A model generated the notes under the pieces. That model saw nothing but the letters and a program-made list of their open reading frames with translations. It was not told where the DNA came from and did no database searches. Shown piece after piece: positions 53,832 to 62,877 of a stretch of 64,000 bases of DNA. This DNA comes from Shimia sagamensis (lineage in GTDB: Bacteria; Pseudomonadota; Alphaproteobacteria; Rhodobacterales; Rhodobacteraceae): positions 186,001 through 250,000 of the forward strand of contig NZ_FXTY01000001.1 in NCBI RefSeq assembly GCF_900182745.1, given 5' to 3'. How positions within the stretch are numbered: position 1 is the stretch's first letter; the number at the start of each line of letters is the position of its first letter. The position numbers and the translations under genes were made by a program.

Positions 53832-55049
53832 ATGCCAGTTTCCCAACGCCAAGACACCCGCCTCCCCGTCACTGTGCTTTCAGGATTCCTAGGAGCGGGC
53901 AAAACCACGCTGCTCAACGGTGTCCTCAACAACCGCGACGGCTTGCGCGTGGCGGTGATTGTCAACGACATGTCCGAGGTGAACATCGACGCAGACCTCG
54001 TGCGCGAAGGCGGCGCCGAGCTGAGTCAGACCGAAGAAACCCTTGTGGAAATGTCCAACGGCTGCATCTGCTGCACCCTGCGCGACGACCTGCTGACCGA
54101 AGTGCGCCGCCTCGCCGCTGAAGGCCGCTTTGACTACCTGTTGATCGAATCCACCGGTATTTCTGAACCCCTGCCCGTGGCCGCAACTTTTGAGTTCCGC
54201 GACGAAGAGGGCGAGAGCCTCACCGATGTGGCGCGGTTGGATACCATGGTGACAGTGGCCGACGCTGTGAACCTGCTCAATGACTTTGGCAGCCACGACC
54301 TTTTGGCCGATCGCGGCGAGACTCTGGGGGAAGAAGACGAACGGGCACTGGTGCACCTGCTGACCGACCAGCTTGAAATTGCCGATGTGGTGGTTCTCAA
54401 CAAAGTCACGGATGCAGGCCCGGTCAAAACCGACGCAGCCCGCAAAATCATCCGCAGCCTAAACGCGGATGCCCGCATCATCGAAACTGACCGCAGCAAG
54501 GTGCCGGCATTGGACGTGCTCAACACCGGCCTGTTTGACTTCGACAAAGCGCATGAACACCCAATGTGGGCTAAGGAGCTGTATGGTTTCGCCGACCACA
54601 CGCCGGAAAGTGAAGAATACGGCATTGCCTCTTTTGTCTATCGCGAGCGTCTGCCGTTTGATCCGCAAAAGATCCATGACTTTCTCAACGGCGACATGCC
54701 GGGTGTGATCCGCGCCAAGGGTCACTTCTGGATCGCCACACGCCCGGAGTGGGTGGCGGAATTCTCGCTTGCCGGCTCCCTATCCTCTGTCGCCCCTCTT
54801 GGCACCTGGTGGGCCAGCGTGCCGGAAGAGCGCCGCCCGACACATCCGCAAGCGCAAGACTATATGGCGGCCCACTGGGCCGACCCCTTTGGGGATCGCC
54901 GCCAGGAGCTGGTGTTCATCGGCACCGACATCGATTGGCCAAAACTGAAAGCCAAACTGGACGCCTGCTTGCTGCGCGCCGAGTCCGTTGCAGCTCTCGC
55001 AGCTGTTAAAGGCATGCCCGACCCGTTCCCCGGCTGGCGTCGCGCCTAA
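53832..55049 (+). CDS. COG0523/CobW-family GTP-dependent metallochaperone
   Basis: GTPase of 405 aa. Walker [10 protein letters not shown] is at 18-26, the metal-binding CxCC in GCICC at 77-81, Walker B-like [11 protein letters not shown], and the GTP base motif [10 protein letters not shown]. The C-terminal CobW domain continues from about residue 245 ([12 protein letters not shown]) with HPQAQDY and a [13 protein letters not shown] end. Members insert or deliver zinc, cobalt or other metals. ATG 53832 has GGAG upstream. A Zur-like palindrome 18 bases upstream suggests zinc-starvation control, which would favour the zinc subgroup (ZigA/YeiR type). Confidence 0.9.
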   Translation: MPVSQRQDTRLPVTVLSGFLGAGKTTLLNGVLNNRDGLRVAVIVNDMSEVNIDADLVREGGAELSQTEETLVEMSNGCICCTLRDDLLTEVRRLAAEGRFDYLLIESTGISEPLPVAATFEFRDEEGESLTDVARLDTMVTVADAVNLLNDFGSHDLLADRGETLGEEDERALVHLLTDQLEIADVVVLNKVTDAGPVKTDAARKIIRSLNADARIIETDRSKVPALDVLNTGLFDFDKAHEHPMWAKELYGFADHTPESEEYGIASFVYRERLPFDPQKIHDFLNGDMPGVIRAKGHFWIATRPEWVAEFSLAGSLSSVAPLGTWWASVPEERRPTHPQAQDYMAAHWADPFGDRRQELVFIGTDIDWPKLKAKLDACLLRAESVAALAAVKGMPDPFPGWRRA

Positions 55050-55061
55050 GCGCGCCAGCTG

Positions 55062-55095
55062 CCCCGCGCTTTCTTGGAGGCGCGGGGCTCTTTTC
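55062..55095 (+). terminator. Terminator downstream of the COG0523 gene
   Basis: CCCCGCGC, a ten-base loop and GCGCGGGG followed by CTCTTTTCC, 13 bases after the stop. Confidence 0.82.
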
Positions 55096-55166
55096 CTTGA
55101 CGCCAAGTCAAATTTGACACGCTCCACATTACGGGCGCAGACTTCCCCACGACAGGGGAGGTCATC

Positions 55167-55898
55167 ATGAAAGAAACACTATCCGTCTTGATCCGCATGG
55201 GCAGTTTGCACCGCCTGTTTCCGTTCTGGCTGTTGGGTGTCTTCCTGATTTCCCAGAACCTGTCCTGGTGGATCCCCGTCGCGCTGATCTACGGCTACAT
55301 CGCGCAGCTCTTTGTTGAATACGGCATGCATCGCTTTCTGATGCACCGCGAGCCACCCAAAGACCAAGGCACCTTCAACGAGCTTTACCGCACCCACATC
55401 GGCCATCACGAATACCCCACCGACCCGGAGTTCTTCACCGGTGACGATCATTGGTATCCCGTGCGCTTTGGCCTACTCTCCGTGGCCATCCACACCGCAA
55501 TTTTGTGGCCATTTCTGGGTTTGGTCCCGGCCCTCACGCTTGCCTATATTGGGCTTTTTGTTGGCTCAGTCTCGGCCTTTGCCTTCTATGAATACTGCCA
55601 CACCATTGCACATCTAAATGTGCCCAAGGGGCGGCTTGGCCAATACATCACCCGCAAGCATCTGGCACATCATTTCCAAGACCATCACGCAACCTTTCAG
55701 GTCAGCTTTGGCTTTGACTGGATTGACCGCCTGTTTGGCACCGCCCATGACAAAGCCACCGCCAAAGAGCGCTTCGACCGCAAAACCATGTTGTCGATGG
55801 GGATGGACCCGGAAGACCTGCGCCTTGTGACCGCGCGCAAGGCTTTTGGCATCACAGAGACACCAGGCGCGAAAACCGCGCGGGCCAAAGAAGCTTGA
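55167..55898 (+). CDS. Fatty acid hydroxylase/sterol desaturase-family membrane protein
   Basis: Di-iron membrane oxygenase of 243 aa. Histidine boxes are spaced as in the family: HRFLMHRE (about 51-58), HIGHHEYP (about 77-84), HTIAHLN (about 145) and HLAHHFQDHH (about 165-174). At least four TM helices are present (FWLLGVFLISQNL, WIPVALIYGYIAQLFV, IHTAILWPFLGLV, YIGLFVGSVSAFAFYEY). It should hydroxylate or desaturate a lipid acyl chain using oxygen. GGGGAGG precedes the ATG. Which lipid is modified is unknown. Confidence 0.86.
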   Translation: MKETLSVLIRMGSLHRLFPFWLLGVFLISQNLSWWIPVALIYGYIAQLFVEYGMHRFLMHREPPKDQGTFNELYRTHIGHHEYPTDPEFFTGDDHWYPVRFGLLSVAIHTAILWPFLGLVPALTLAYIGLFVGSVSAFAFYEYCHTIAHLNVPKGRLGQYITRKHLAHHFQDHHATFQVSFGFDWIDRLFGTAHDKATAKERFDRKTMLSMGMDPEDLRLVTARKAFGITETPGAKTARAKEA

Positions 55899-55900
55899 TA

Positions 55901-55928
55901 AGGATTGCCCGGTCAAACGGGCAATCCT
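55901..55928. terminator. Convergent-gene hairpin terminator
   Basis: AGGATTGCCCG (55901-55911), GTCAAA, CGGGCAATCCT (55918-55928) is a perfect 11-bp stem two bases after the hydroxylase stop, between two converging genes. TTTT follows on the plus side a few bases on, so it could act in both directions. Confidence 0.8.
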
Positions 55929-55935
55929 ACGCATT

Positions 55936-56691
55936 TTAAACAAAGCGCGCCGCAACACCGCCATCCACAGAATGGGCCTGCCCGGTCACAAAGCTGGCGC
56001 GATCTGACAACAAGAACGCCGCCATTTCAGCAACCTCTTTTGGGTCGGCAATACGCCCCATCGGATGCAGCCCGGCAATAAAGTCTCGGGTCTCGTCATC
56101 CTGTGGCGCCATGGCTGTATCTGTACCGCCAGGCAGCACCGCATTGACCCGAATGGCTTCCCCCGCCAGTTCCACAGCGAGGTTCTGCACCAGCCCGACA
56201 ACACCAGCCTTGGCGGCCGCATAAGGCGACATGCCAGCCATCCCGCCATTGCTCACCCCAACAAACGACGACGTCATGACCATTGCCCCGCCGCCCCGCT
56301 TTTTAAGCGCCGGGATTTGGGCCTGTGCACAGAAAAACGCGCTGGTCAGATTTGTGGCAATCACCGCATCCCAGTTCTCAGTAGTCTGCTCTTCACAAGG
56401 CCCCATCTCTCCAACCAGCCCCGCATTGTTAAACGCACCATCCAATCCACCAAACTCGGATTCAGCCAACGCAACAAGCGCGGTCATGTCGTCTTTGTTG
56501 GTCACGTCAGACCTTTGCCAAACCGCACGCCCATTGCTTTGCTCGATCTGCCCTGCAATCTGCGCAAGTTCCGTTTCGCGACGGGCCCCCAGCACAACAT
56601 TGGCCCCACGCGCAGCCAAAAGAAGCGCCGCAGCTGCGCCAATGCCACTGCTCGCGCCAGTCACAATAAATGTCTTATTTGCAAATTCCAT
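55936..56691 (-). CDS. Short-chain dehydrogenase/reductase
   Basis: Classical SDR of 251 aa: TGASSGIGAAAALLL, FNNAGLVGEMG, the catalytic block in MTSSFVGVSNG and YAAAKAGVVGLVQNLAVELAG, and the C-terminal FVTGQAHSVDGGVAARF. It resembles glucose 1-dehydrogenase-like enzymes with NAD(P) preference unknown; GARRE after strand two suggests NADP(H). AAACAGGAG is upstream. It is convergent with the hydroxylase gene, so the two are not one operon, and no substrate can be inferred. Confidence 0.86.
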   Translation of the reverse strand: MEFANKTFIVTGASSGIGAAAALLLAARGANVVLGARRETELAQIAGQIEQSNGRAVWQRSDVTNKDDMTALVALAESEFGGLDGAFNNAGLVGEMGPCEEQTTENWDAVIATNLTSAFFCAQAQIPALKKRGGGAMVMTSSFVGVSNGGMAGMSPYAAAKAGVVGLVQNLAVELAGEAIRVNAVLPGGTDTAMAPQDDETRDFIAGLHPMGRIADPKEVAEMAAFLLSDRASFVTGQAHSVDGGVAARFV

Positions 56692-56802
56692 CTGGTCTTC
56701 TCCTGTTTTGGAACAAGAGAAGATCTAGCGAAGCAGCGGATTGTGAAGCGACCCGTATCCTGCGCCTAGAATGCGCTCTCCGCCCAAAGCGCAAGAAACG
56801 GG

Positions 56803-57309
56803 TCAGGCCACCACCGACAGTTTGGGCCGCACCACCCTACGTGCCTGCCGTCCGATGCCCGCTGGAAACCGGTTGGCAAACGTAAGCCCCGCGCGGATCA
56901 GCACCGGATCCATGCGCCCACGGGTCACAAACGCAACGGCCGACCGCGCCGCCGCCGAATTGTCCCGCCGCATATGATGCACCATCGACAACGTCTGTAC
57001 CTCATCGTCCGTGATGTCTTTGCGCGCGTGTGTGTCCAGCGGGTCTTTCACCTCCAGCCCTCCAGCGCGACAGGCAAACACGCTCAACACAATCTTGTAC
57101 AACCCATGCGCCGCAGGCAGTCCTGTGGTCTCACCATAGCGCTCCACGGCAATGTCAAAGGCGCGGCTCCAGCTTTTGGGATCCCCTTTCTGTGCGCTCA
57201 CGCAAAGGTGGCGCAACACCGGCAGCAACCCGATTTCAAAGTCGTCGCACCCGATAGTCTCCAACACGTCTCGGCAACGATGTGGGGGATGTTTGGTTTG
57301 AATGCTCAT
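56803..57309 (-). CDS. Conserved-looking protein of unknown function
   Basis: Protein of 168 aa starting MSIQTKHPPHRCRDVLETIGCDDFEIG. I do not recognise the family. It is mostly alpha-helical, with helices around LLPVLRHLCVSAQ, SWSRAFDIAVERYG, GLYKIVLSVFACR and VQTLSMVHHMRRDNSAAARSAVAFVT, and has four Cys spread along it. ATG 57309 is chosen over upstream 57390 because the latter adds basic unstructured residues; AACGAGAT precedes it. A perfect inverted repeat (57452-57470) lies about 140 bases upstream and could regulate it. Confidence 0.65.
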   Translation of the reverse strand: MSIQTKHPPHRCRDVLETIGCDDFEIGLLPVLRHLCVSAQKGDPKSWSRAFDIAVERYGETTGLPAAHGLYKIVLSVFACRAGGLEVKDPLDTHARKDITDDEVQTLSMVHHMRRDNSAAARSAVAFVTRGRMDPVLIRAGLTFANRFPAGIGRQARRVVRPKLSVVA

Positions 57310-57451
57310 ATCTCGTTCTCCGTCTGGAGGCCCAGTGCCGCGTATCGCTGCGCTTTTGCACCTTGTCAGAGGCCTCATCACGCAATCCAATCACGTGCCA
57401 TGTCTGAAATACCCGGGCTGATCTGGAGGATGTCTGGCTGGGTAGTCTTTA

Positions 57452-57470
57452 TCTGACAAATTTTGTCAGA
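57452..57470. promoter_or_regulatory. Perfect 9-bp inverted repeat upstream of the unknown gene
   Basis: TCTGACAAA-T-TTTGTCAGA is a 19-base palindrome with a single central base. It lies in the promoter region of the unknown protein gene (start 57309). Size and symmetry fit a dimeric repressor or activator site; the regulator is not encoded nearby. Confidence 0.55.
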
Positions 57471-57505
57471 ATACGTAACTGCCCTTTTTGCCGCGCCATG
57501 AACGA

Positions 57506-57533
57506 CAAAACCCCACCGCAACGCGATGGGGTT
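57506..57533 (-). terminator. Terminator downstream of the SGNH lipoprotein
   Basis: On the minus strand AACCCCATCGCG and TGGGGTTTTG can pair across a short loop with a T-run following, about 25 bases after the stop. Confidence 0.75.
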
Positions 57534-57556
57534 AAACACTTGAATTATTAAGTTTC

Positions 57557-58336
57557 TTATCGGGCCGCGTCGTGTGCTGCGATCACCGAGGCCACCCGCT
57601 TGCCAATCTCGCGACTGCCTTTGATCGACGGATGAATCATATCAAACGTGTGAAAGCTGCGATCCCCGTTTGGTACCAGATCCGCCAGCGACACGTAGTG
57701 CACACCCGGATCGATCGCCGCGAGCTTGTTGATCCGCTGCTCCAACTCATTGCCGGTATCGCGACATCCCTCCACAGGCGACCAGGCACCAGGGCTGCGC
57801 AGATATCCCACCCATGCGACCTGAGCGCCCGCGTGGCGGTACTTCTGCACCATCATCGGGATCACACCACGCTTACCATCTTCGGAAATCATCTTGTTCA
57901 TCTTGCCGGCACATTTGCCACAACCGCAGCCAAGCCAAAGATCATTGCCGCCGCCGTTGAGCACAACCCAGTCCCACTCCCCTTTGCGGTACTGGTTTTC
58001 AATCCGCATGCCCATCGCACCGGACAATGGCAGCTTATAGGTGATTTTGGCGCCGCTGATCGCCGTGTTATACACCGGTTCCCCCAGAACCGCTTCAATC
58101 GTATGCGGGATCGACTGCCCCGTAAACGTGTGCCAGGCCATCATACTGTCGCCCATCGCTAGAATGCGCGTGCCCTGCGGCTCGACCTCTTCCACTACGT
58201 TTTTGGTGACAACCTCTTCTTGCGGTGCCTTTGCAGCGCCCACAGGGTTGGCACCACTTGTGGTTTCCGCACAGCCCGCAACAAAAAACGTCGCCGCCAT
58301 AAACAGGGTCAAGATTAGGGTAAACGGGGCTCTCAT
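57557..58336 (-). CDS. SGNH/GDSL hydrolase-family lipoprotein
   Basis: Predicted lipoprotein of 259 aa: signal MRAPFTLILTLFMAATFFVAGC with lipobox VAGC, then an SGNH fold with block I ILAMGDSMMAWH, block III LNGGGNDLWLG and block V DMIHPSIKGSREIG. A Cys cluster follows block III (LGCGCGKCAGKM), a three-Cys insert not needed for catalysis, which could form disulfides or bind metal. An upstream frame from 58465 is rejected because it lacks the signal. It faces pnp across a shared 367-base region. Likely substrates are esters on surface polymers, unproven. Confidence 0.83.
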   Translation of the reverse strand: MRAPFTLILTLFMAATFFVAGCAETTSGANPVGAAKAPQEEVVTKNVVEEVEPQGTRILAMGDSMMAWHTFTGQSIPHTIEAVLGEPVYNTAISGAKITYKLPLSGAMGMRIENQYRKGEWDWVVLNGGGNDLWLGCGCGKCAGKMNKMISEDGKRGVIPMMVQKYRHAGAQVAWVGYLRSPGAWSPVEGCRDTGNELEQRINKLAAIDPGVHYVSLADLVPNGDRSFHTFDMIHPSIKGSREIGKRVASVIAAHDAAR

Positions 58337-58703
58337 GGCACATTTCTCACTTTGGCGCACAACCTGCGCATTACAAGTCCACCGCAGCAAGCCCCCTAGC
58401 CGCGATTCTGTCAGCCACATTATCACCCAAATTTGCATAAAATGCCACATTTGTGCCGTAAACAATGTGTTGCCAACACGGTGACGCTGAATTCACTGCG
58501 CCTCTGTAACGTCCCATACGGAGCGCCACAGACCGAGAATTTGGTTTCCAAACCCCTTGTTTTCCGATATGGGCCGACCATCTGAGACGTTGCGTCTGAC
58601 CTCGGCGCATCAAAGAAAGATAGAAGAGGTCGGCGGCAATGGGGCCGCTATTTTCATACGGGAGACCTGGGATACGCCCGGTCGATCTCCCAGCTAGGAT
58701 ACG
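58337..58703. promoter_or_regulatory. Divergent promoter region of the SGNH lipoprotein and pnp
   Basis: This 367-base stretch holds no gene I can support. Its right end carries a stem-loop (58660-58691, GGGAGA with TCTCCC and internal GGG/CCC pairs) just before the pnp ribosome-binding site. The rest should contain the promoters of both genes; I could not fix boxes with confidence. Confidence 0.6.
58660..58691 (+). other. Leader stem-loop before pnp
   Basis: GGGAGA (58660-58665) pairs with TCTCCC (58686-58691), and CCTGGG pairs partly with CCCGG around ATACG. In enteric bacteria the pnp 5' leader hairpin is cut by RNase III for autoregulation; this one could serve a similar role. Confidence 0.5.
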
Positions 58704-58706
58704 ATG

Positions 58707-60839
58707 ATGTTCGATGTAACAACAAAATCCATGCAGTGGGGCGAAGAAACGCTCACACTGGAAACGGGCAAAGTAGCCCGTCAGGCCGACGGTTGTGTGA
58801 TCGCCACTCTGGGCGAAACCTCCGTGATGGCCGCGGTGACCTTTGCAAAGGCACCAAAGCCCGGTCAGGACTTTTTCCCTCTGACCGTGCACTACCAAGA
58901 GAAATACTACGCCGCCGGTAAAGTACCGGGTGGCTTCTTCAAGCGCGAAGCGCGCCCAACAGAAAAAGAAACCCTGACCGCGCGTCTGATCGACCGTCCG
59001 ATCCGCCCGCTGTTTGTCCCTGGCTTCAAAAACGAAGTTCTGGTGATGTGCACCGTGCTGTCCCACGATCTGGTCAACGACCCAGACATGGTTGCGATGA
59101 TCGCAGCCTCCGCGGCTCTGACTATCTCTGGCGCGCCATTCATGGGCCCAGTGGCTGCTGCACGTGTTGGTTTTGAAGATGGCGAGTACATCCTGAACCC
59201 AACCGTAGACGACATGCAGGACCTGCGTCAGAACCCTGACCAGCGTCTGGACCTGGTTGTGGCCGGCACCAAAGACGCCGTGATGATGGTTGAGTCTGAA
59301 GCATACGAACTGTCCGAAGCAGAGATGCTGGGTGCGGTGAAATTTGCCCACGACGCAATCCAGCCTGTGATCGACCTGATCGTTGATCTGGCCGAAGACG
59401 CCGCCAAAGAGCCGTTTGACTTCCAGGCGCCTGACTATGCAGACCTCTACGAAGCTGTGAAAGCGGCTGGCGAAGAGCAGATGCGCGCCGCCTTCGCTCT
59501 CACCGACAAGCAAGAGCGCACCTCCGCTGTTGCCGCTGCGCGTGACGCGATCAAAGCCGCACTGACGGAAGAGCAGCTTGACGATGCGAACCTCGGGTCC
59601 GCTCTGAAGAAACTCGAAGGCGGCATCCTGCGCGGTGACGTTGTCAAAACCGGCAAGCGTATTGACGGTCGTAAGACTGACGAGATCCGCGACATCGTAT
59701 GCCAAACTGGCCTGCTGCCACGGACCCACGGTTCCGCCCTGTTCACCCGTGGTGAAACACAGGGTCTGGTTGTGACCACTTTGGGCACCGGTGATGATGA
59801 GCAATTCATCGACGCGCTGCACGGCAACTTCAAGTCCAACTTCCTGCTGCACTACAACTTCCCTCCCTACTCTGTGGGTGAAGCTGGTCGCGTGGGCCCT
59901 CCCGGCCGTCGCGAAATTGGTCACGGTAAACTTGCATGGCGCGCCCTTCAGGCCGTTCTGCCAGCCGCAACCGATTTCCCATACACAGTGCGCATCGTCT
60001 CTGAGATCACCGAATCCAACGGCTCGTCCTCCATGGCGTCCGTATGTGGTGGCTCTCTGTCCATGATGGACGCAGGTGTGCCTCTGAAATCCGCAGTTGC
60101 AGGTGTGGCCATGGGCCTGATCCTCGAGGACGACGGCTCCTACGCGATCCTGTCTGACATCCTGGGTGACGAAGATCACCTCGGCGACATGGACTTCAAA
60201 GTGGCGGGTACCGAAAACGGCATCACCTCGCTGCAGATGGACATCAAGGTTGCGGGCATCACACCGGAAATCATGGAAAAAGCTTTGGCCCAAGCCAAGG
60301 ACGGCCGCATGCACATCCTCGGTGAGATGAACAAATCGATCACAGGTGCTGCGGAATTCTCCGTCCACGCGCCTCGCATCGAGACCATGAACATCCCAAC
60401 CGACAAGATCCGTGAAGTGATCGGTTCCGGTGGTAAGGTCATCCGTGAAATCGTTGAAGTGTCCGGCGCCAAAGTCGACATCAACGACGAAGGCGTGATC
60501 AAGATTGCCTCGCCAAACGGCGAAGCCATCAAGAAGGCTTACGACATGATCCACTCGATCGTGGCAGAGCCTGAAGAAGGCGCAGTCTACACCGGTAAAG
60601 TTGTGAAAATCGTCGACTTCGGCGCATTTGTGAACTTCTTCGGCAAGCGCGACGGTCTGGTGCACGTGTCTCAGATCGAGAACCGCCGCCTGAACCACCC
60701 GTCTGACGTTCTGAAAGAAGGCCAGGAAGTAAAAGTCAAACTGCTTGGCTTTGACGACCGCGGCAAGGTTCGCCTGTCCATGAAGATTGTGGATCAGGAA
60801 ACCGGCGAAGAGATCGTTGCTGAGAAAAAAGAAGACTAA
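58707..60839 (+). CDS. pnp: Polyribonucleotide nucleotidyltransferase (PNPase)
   Basis: PNPase, 710 aa, degrades RNA 3' to 5' with phosphate. Two RNase PH domains are present: the first with [51 protein letters not shown], the second with [22 protein letters not shown] and the catalytic Asp-rich [21 protein letters not shown] ([15 protein letters not shown]) and S1 ([24 protein letters not shown]) domains follow. Two ATGs lie at 58704 and 58707; AGGA spacing (58696-58699) favours 58707. Near-standard length. It is normally next to rpsO. Confidence 0.97.
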   Translation: MFDVTTKSMQWGEETLTLETGKVARQADGCVIATLGETSVMAAVTFAKAPKPGQDFFPLTVHYQEKYYAAGKVPGGFFKREARPTEKETLTARLIDRPIRPLFVPGFKNEVLVMCTVLSHDLVNDPDMVAMIAASAALTISGAPFMGPVAAARVGFEDGEYILNPTVDDMQDLRQNPDQRLDLVVAGTKDAVMMVESEAYELSEAEMLGAVKFAHDAIQPVIDLIVDLAEDAAKEPFDFQAPDYADLYEAVKAAGEEQMRAAFALTDKQERTSAVAAARDAIKAALTEEQLDDANLGSALKKLEGGILRGDVVKTGKRIDGRKTDEIRDIVCQTGLLPRTHGSALFTRGETQGLVVTTLGTGDDEQFIDALHGNFKSNFLLHYNFPPYSVGEAGRVGPPGRREIGHGKLAWRALQAVLPAATDFPYTVRIVSEITESNGSSSMASVCGGSLSMMDAGVPLKSAVAGVAMGLILEDDGSYAILSDILGDEDHLGDMDFKVAGTENGITSLQMDIKVAGITPEIMEKALAQAKDGRMHILGEMNKSITGAAEFSVHAPRIETMNIPTDKIREVIGSGGKVIREIVEVSGAKVDINDEGVIKIASPNGEAIKKAYDMIHSIVAEPEEGAVYTGKVVKIVDFGAFVNFFGKRDGLVHVSQIENRRLNHPSDVLKEGQEVKVKLLGFDDRGKVRLSMKIVDQETGEEIVAEKKED

Positions 60840-60862
60840 GGTCTCCTCTCTCTGAGAAAACG

Positions 60863-60893
60863 AAAGCCCCGGTGGAAACACCGGGGCTTTTTT
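60863..60893 (+). terminator. Terminator of pnp
   Basis: AAAGCCCCGGTG, GAAA, CACCGGGGCTTT, then TTT: a perfect 12-bp stem with a GNRA-type loop, 24 bases after the stop. Confidence 0.95.
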
Positions 60894-60920
60894 GCGGACC
60901 GGGCTAAGCAGCGCCCTACA

Positions 60921-61409
60921 TTAGTCGTCAAATGACAGGTCCAAATTGACAAACCCATAGATATCACTGTCCTTGTTTTTGGCCGCACCGGCAGCTGCCA
61001 CGCCAACCCCACAAATTGGGCACAAGAGCGCAACACCAATGGCGGATCCAGCACGCGCTTTGGCCGACAGGTTTTCCGGCGAAACAGTGACGGCTTTTGT
61101 CTCTTCTTCGTGGGTACAGCTAAGTGTGATTTTCTGTGCCCCGCGGCTATACGCCGGCAGATTCACTTTGGCAGGCGATTGGAAAGAGGGGCTTTCGAAA
61201 TTTGCCGATGTGATTTGGCAAACGGCTGGCACACTCTTTTTGCCAACGGCCGCCCGCACCGGAACGGGGTTATATCCGGCCAAATAGCTGTTACCGGCCT
61301 CATTTTTATAGCTGACGGAGATCGCTTTGTCAGAAGGGCCTTCCACAGTGGTGCAGGCTGCAACGCTCAGAGAGAGAACAACGCCTAAAAGTAGTTTATA
61401 AATAGTCAT
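60921..61409 (-). CDS. Small lipoprotein with internal hydrophobic segment, unknown function
   Basis: Protein of 162 aa. MTIYKLLLGVVLSLSVAAC gives a lipoprotein signal with lipobox VAAC, so ATG 61409 is preferred over the open frame from 61481. The body contains a beta-rich segment with two Cys (VCQITSANF, TLSCTHEEET), and residues about 125-146 (AGSAIGVALLCPICGVGVAAAGA) form a glycine-rich hydrophobic stretch with CPIC, resembling glycine-zipper segments. No family recognised. It is transcribed towards pnp. Confidence 0.6.
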   Translation of the reverse strand: MTIYKLLLGVVLSLSVAACTTVEGPSDKAISVSYKNEAGNSYLAGYNPVPVRAAVGKKSVPAVCQITSANFESPSFQSPAKVNLPAYSRGAQKITLSCTHEEETKAVTVSPENLSAKARAGSAIGVALLCPICGVGVAAAGAAKNKDSDIYGFVNLDLSFDD

Positions 61410-61769
61410 CTTGATTCCTAAAGTTGAAATACTACCGGCCTTGGTAGTGGCAACTGGAAAATCATCAACCGGAACAATCAAACATGCCTAAAACACTGTT
61501 GCCAAAACACCGCGGCTACGGAGTTCAGGGGCTTATTGCGCCTCTTGCCGCGCCACCAGGCCTTTCAGATCTTATTCGCGTGCCCCCCCCCCCCCTGAGC
61601 CCCCGCGCAAACGTCATACTGTAACCAGTGATCGCATGGGAAAGCACACAAGCAGAACATGCAGCGCCTTTGAACGGGTCCACCACAATTTCGTCTCGGG
61701 AAAAAGTATAAAGTTTTCACGGGAGTCATTGGATCGAAGACTCCCTTGCCTCGGTTGAAAATCGCCGAC
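61410..61769. other. 360-base region without a gene, with a C13 tract
   Basis: No supportable gene. It contains a run of thirteen C (61583-61595) followed by TGAGCCCCC, and an inverted repeat (61721-61745) just past the LacI-family gene. Otherwise I see nothing recognisable in it. Confidence 0.6.
61701..61745 (-). terminator. Probable terminator of the LacI-family gene
   Basis: On the minus strand GGGAGTC, an eleven-base loop and GACTCCC are followed by a T-rich stretch (ACTTTATACTTTTT), 25 bases after the stop. The T-run starts several bases after the stem, so it may be imperfect. Confidence 0.6.
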
Positions 61770-62798
61770 TTACCCGCGGCTAGCCGGTCCGCAGCTTTCT
61801 CGCACTACAAGATCACCGTGCAGGCGTTCACTTTCCTTCTCGCCATTTTGACCTTCGAGGCCATCAAGCAATATTGCCATGGCGCGCTCTCCAATCTTGT
61901 TTCGCGGTTGGCGGATTGTGGTTAGGGCAGGAGTAATGTTGCTGGCAAAGGGGATGTCATCAAAACCAATCACCGAAAAATCGCCAGGAACGTCAAAGCC
62001 CCGCAGCCGCAAGGCCGCGATGACCCCAATTGCAGTGTTGTCATTGAAGCAGAAGAACGCAGTGGGCAGCGTATCTTTGATGAACAAACGCTCAACTGCC
62101 GCACGGCCGCCCTCACTGGTGCCGTCGCCTTCAACCCGCCAATCGGCCAGCTCCTCAGCACATTCCGCAAGGCCTTTACGATAGCCTTCTTGGCGCAGAT
62201 CGGACAGCACGTCGCCGGTGCCACCTCCCACAAAAACAATACGGCGATGGCCTAAGGAAACGAGGTATTCTGTGGCCATCTTGGAGGCCGCCACATCGTC
62301 CACCCCGACAAAACTGGCCTCGGTTGCCTCCAACGGGCGGCCAACCGCCACCAAAGGTGGAAGTTGCGTCGCGGGGTCTTGCGGCGCTCCTGCAACGGGC
62401 AGATGGCCTGTGAGCAGTACAAGGCCGTCCGCCACCCCCGTGGCCAGAAAGCGCATATGGTTTTCTTCCAGAGAAATGGCGCCCTCAGTGTTGCCAATCA
62501 AGATACCATACCCGCGCGCATGAGCTTCTTTCTCAAGACCGATGAGCACTCCGGGGAAGTTCGGGTCGGCGATAGACGGTGTCAGCACCATGACCATTTT
62601 TGACCGCTTCATACGAAGGTTCTGCGCCATCACATTGGCGGTGTATCCTGTACGCGCAATCGCGTTGGTCACTTTTTTGCGGGTGCTTTCCGCAACTTTT
62701 TCAGGGTTACGAATCGCCCGACTGACCGTGGCAATGGACACGCCTGCAAGCTTTGCGACGTCTTCAATAGTGGCCGATTTCTTCGAATGTAGTGACAC
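61770..62798 (-). CDS. LacI-family transcriptional regulator
   Basis: Regulator of 342 aa. The N-terminal helix-turn-helix and hinge read ATIEDVAKLAGVSIATVSRAIRNPEKVAESTRKKV (residues about 9-43) then NVMAQNLRMKRSKMV. The periplasmic-binding-protein-like effector domain has PNFPGVLIGLEKEAHARGYGILIGNTEG, FVGVDDVAASKMATEYLVSLGHRRI, FCFNDNTAIGVIAALRLRGFDVPGDFSVIGFDDIPFA and TTIRQPRNKIG. It is divergent from a sugar ABC importer, and three LacI-type operators lie between them. It probably senses the imported sugar or a derived metabolite. Confidence 0.95.
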   Translation of the reverse strand: MSLHSKKSATIEDVAKLAGVSIATVSRAIRNPEKVAESTRKKVTNAIARTGYTANVMAQNLRMKRSKMVMVLTPSIADPNFPGVLIGLEKEAHARGYGILIGNTEGAISLEENHMRFLATGVADGLVLLTGHLPVAGAPQDPATQLPPLVAVGRPLEATEASFVGVDDVAASKMATEYLVSLGHRRIVFVGGGTGDVLSDLRQEGYRKGLAECAEELADWRVEGDGTSEGGRAAVERLFIKDTLPTAFFCFNDNTAIGVIAALRLRGFDVPGDFSVIGFDDIPFASNITPALTTIRQPRNKIGERAMAILLDGLEGQNGEKESERLHGDLVVRESCGPASRG

Positions 62799-62877
62799 GA
62801 ATGGAGCGCCTGTTGGTGAGGATTTTTGTTTATACGCACAAGGCGTTTAGAGGCGTTATAGCCGCAATGCGGCATTG

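Noticed and set aside
58371..60881. 836-aa open reading frame on the minus strand opposite pnp
   Set aside because: It mirrors the well-conserved pnp coding sequence; its protein is His- and Phe-rich with no family features and no ribosome-binding site. Strong codon bias in pnp explains the open frame.
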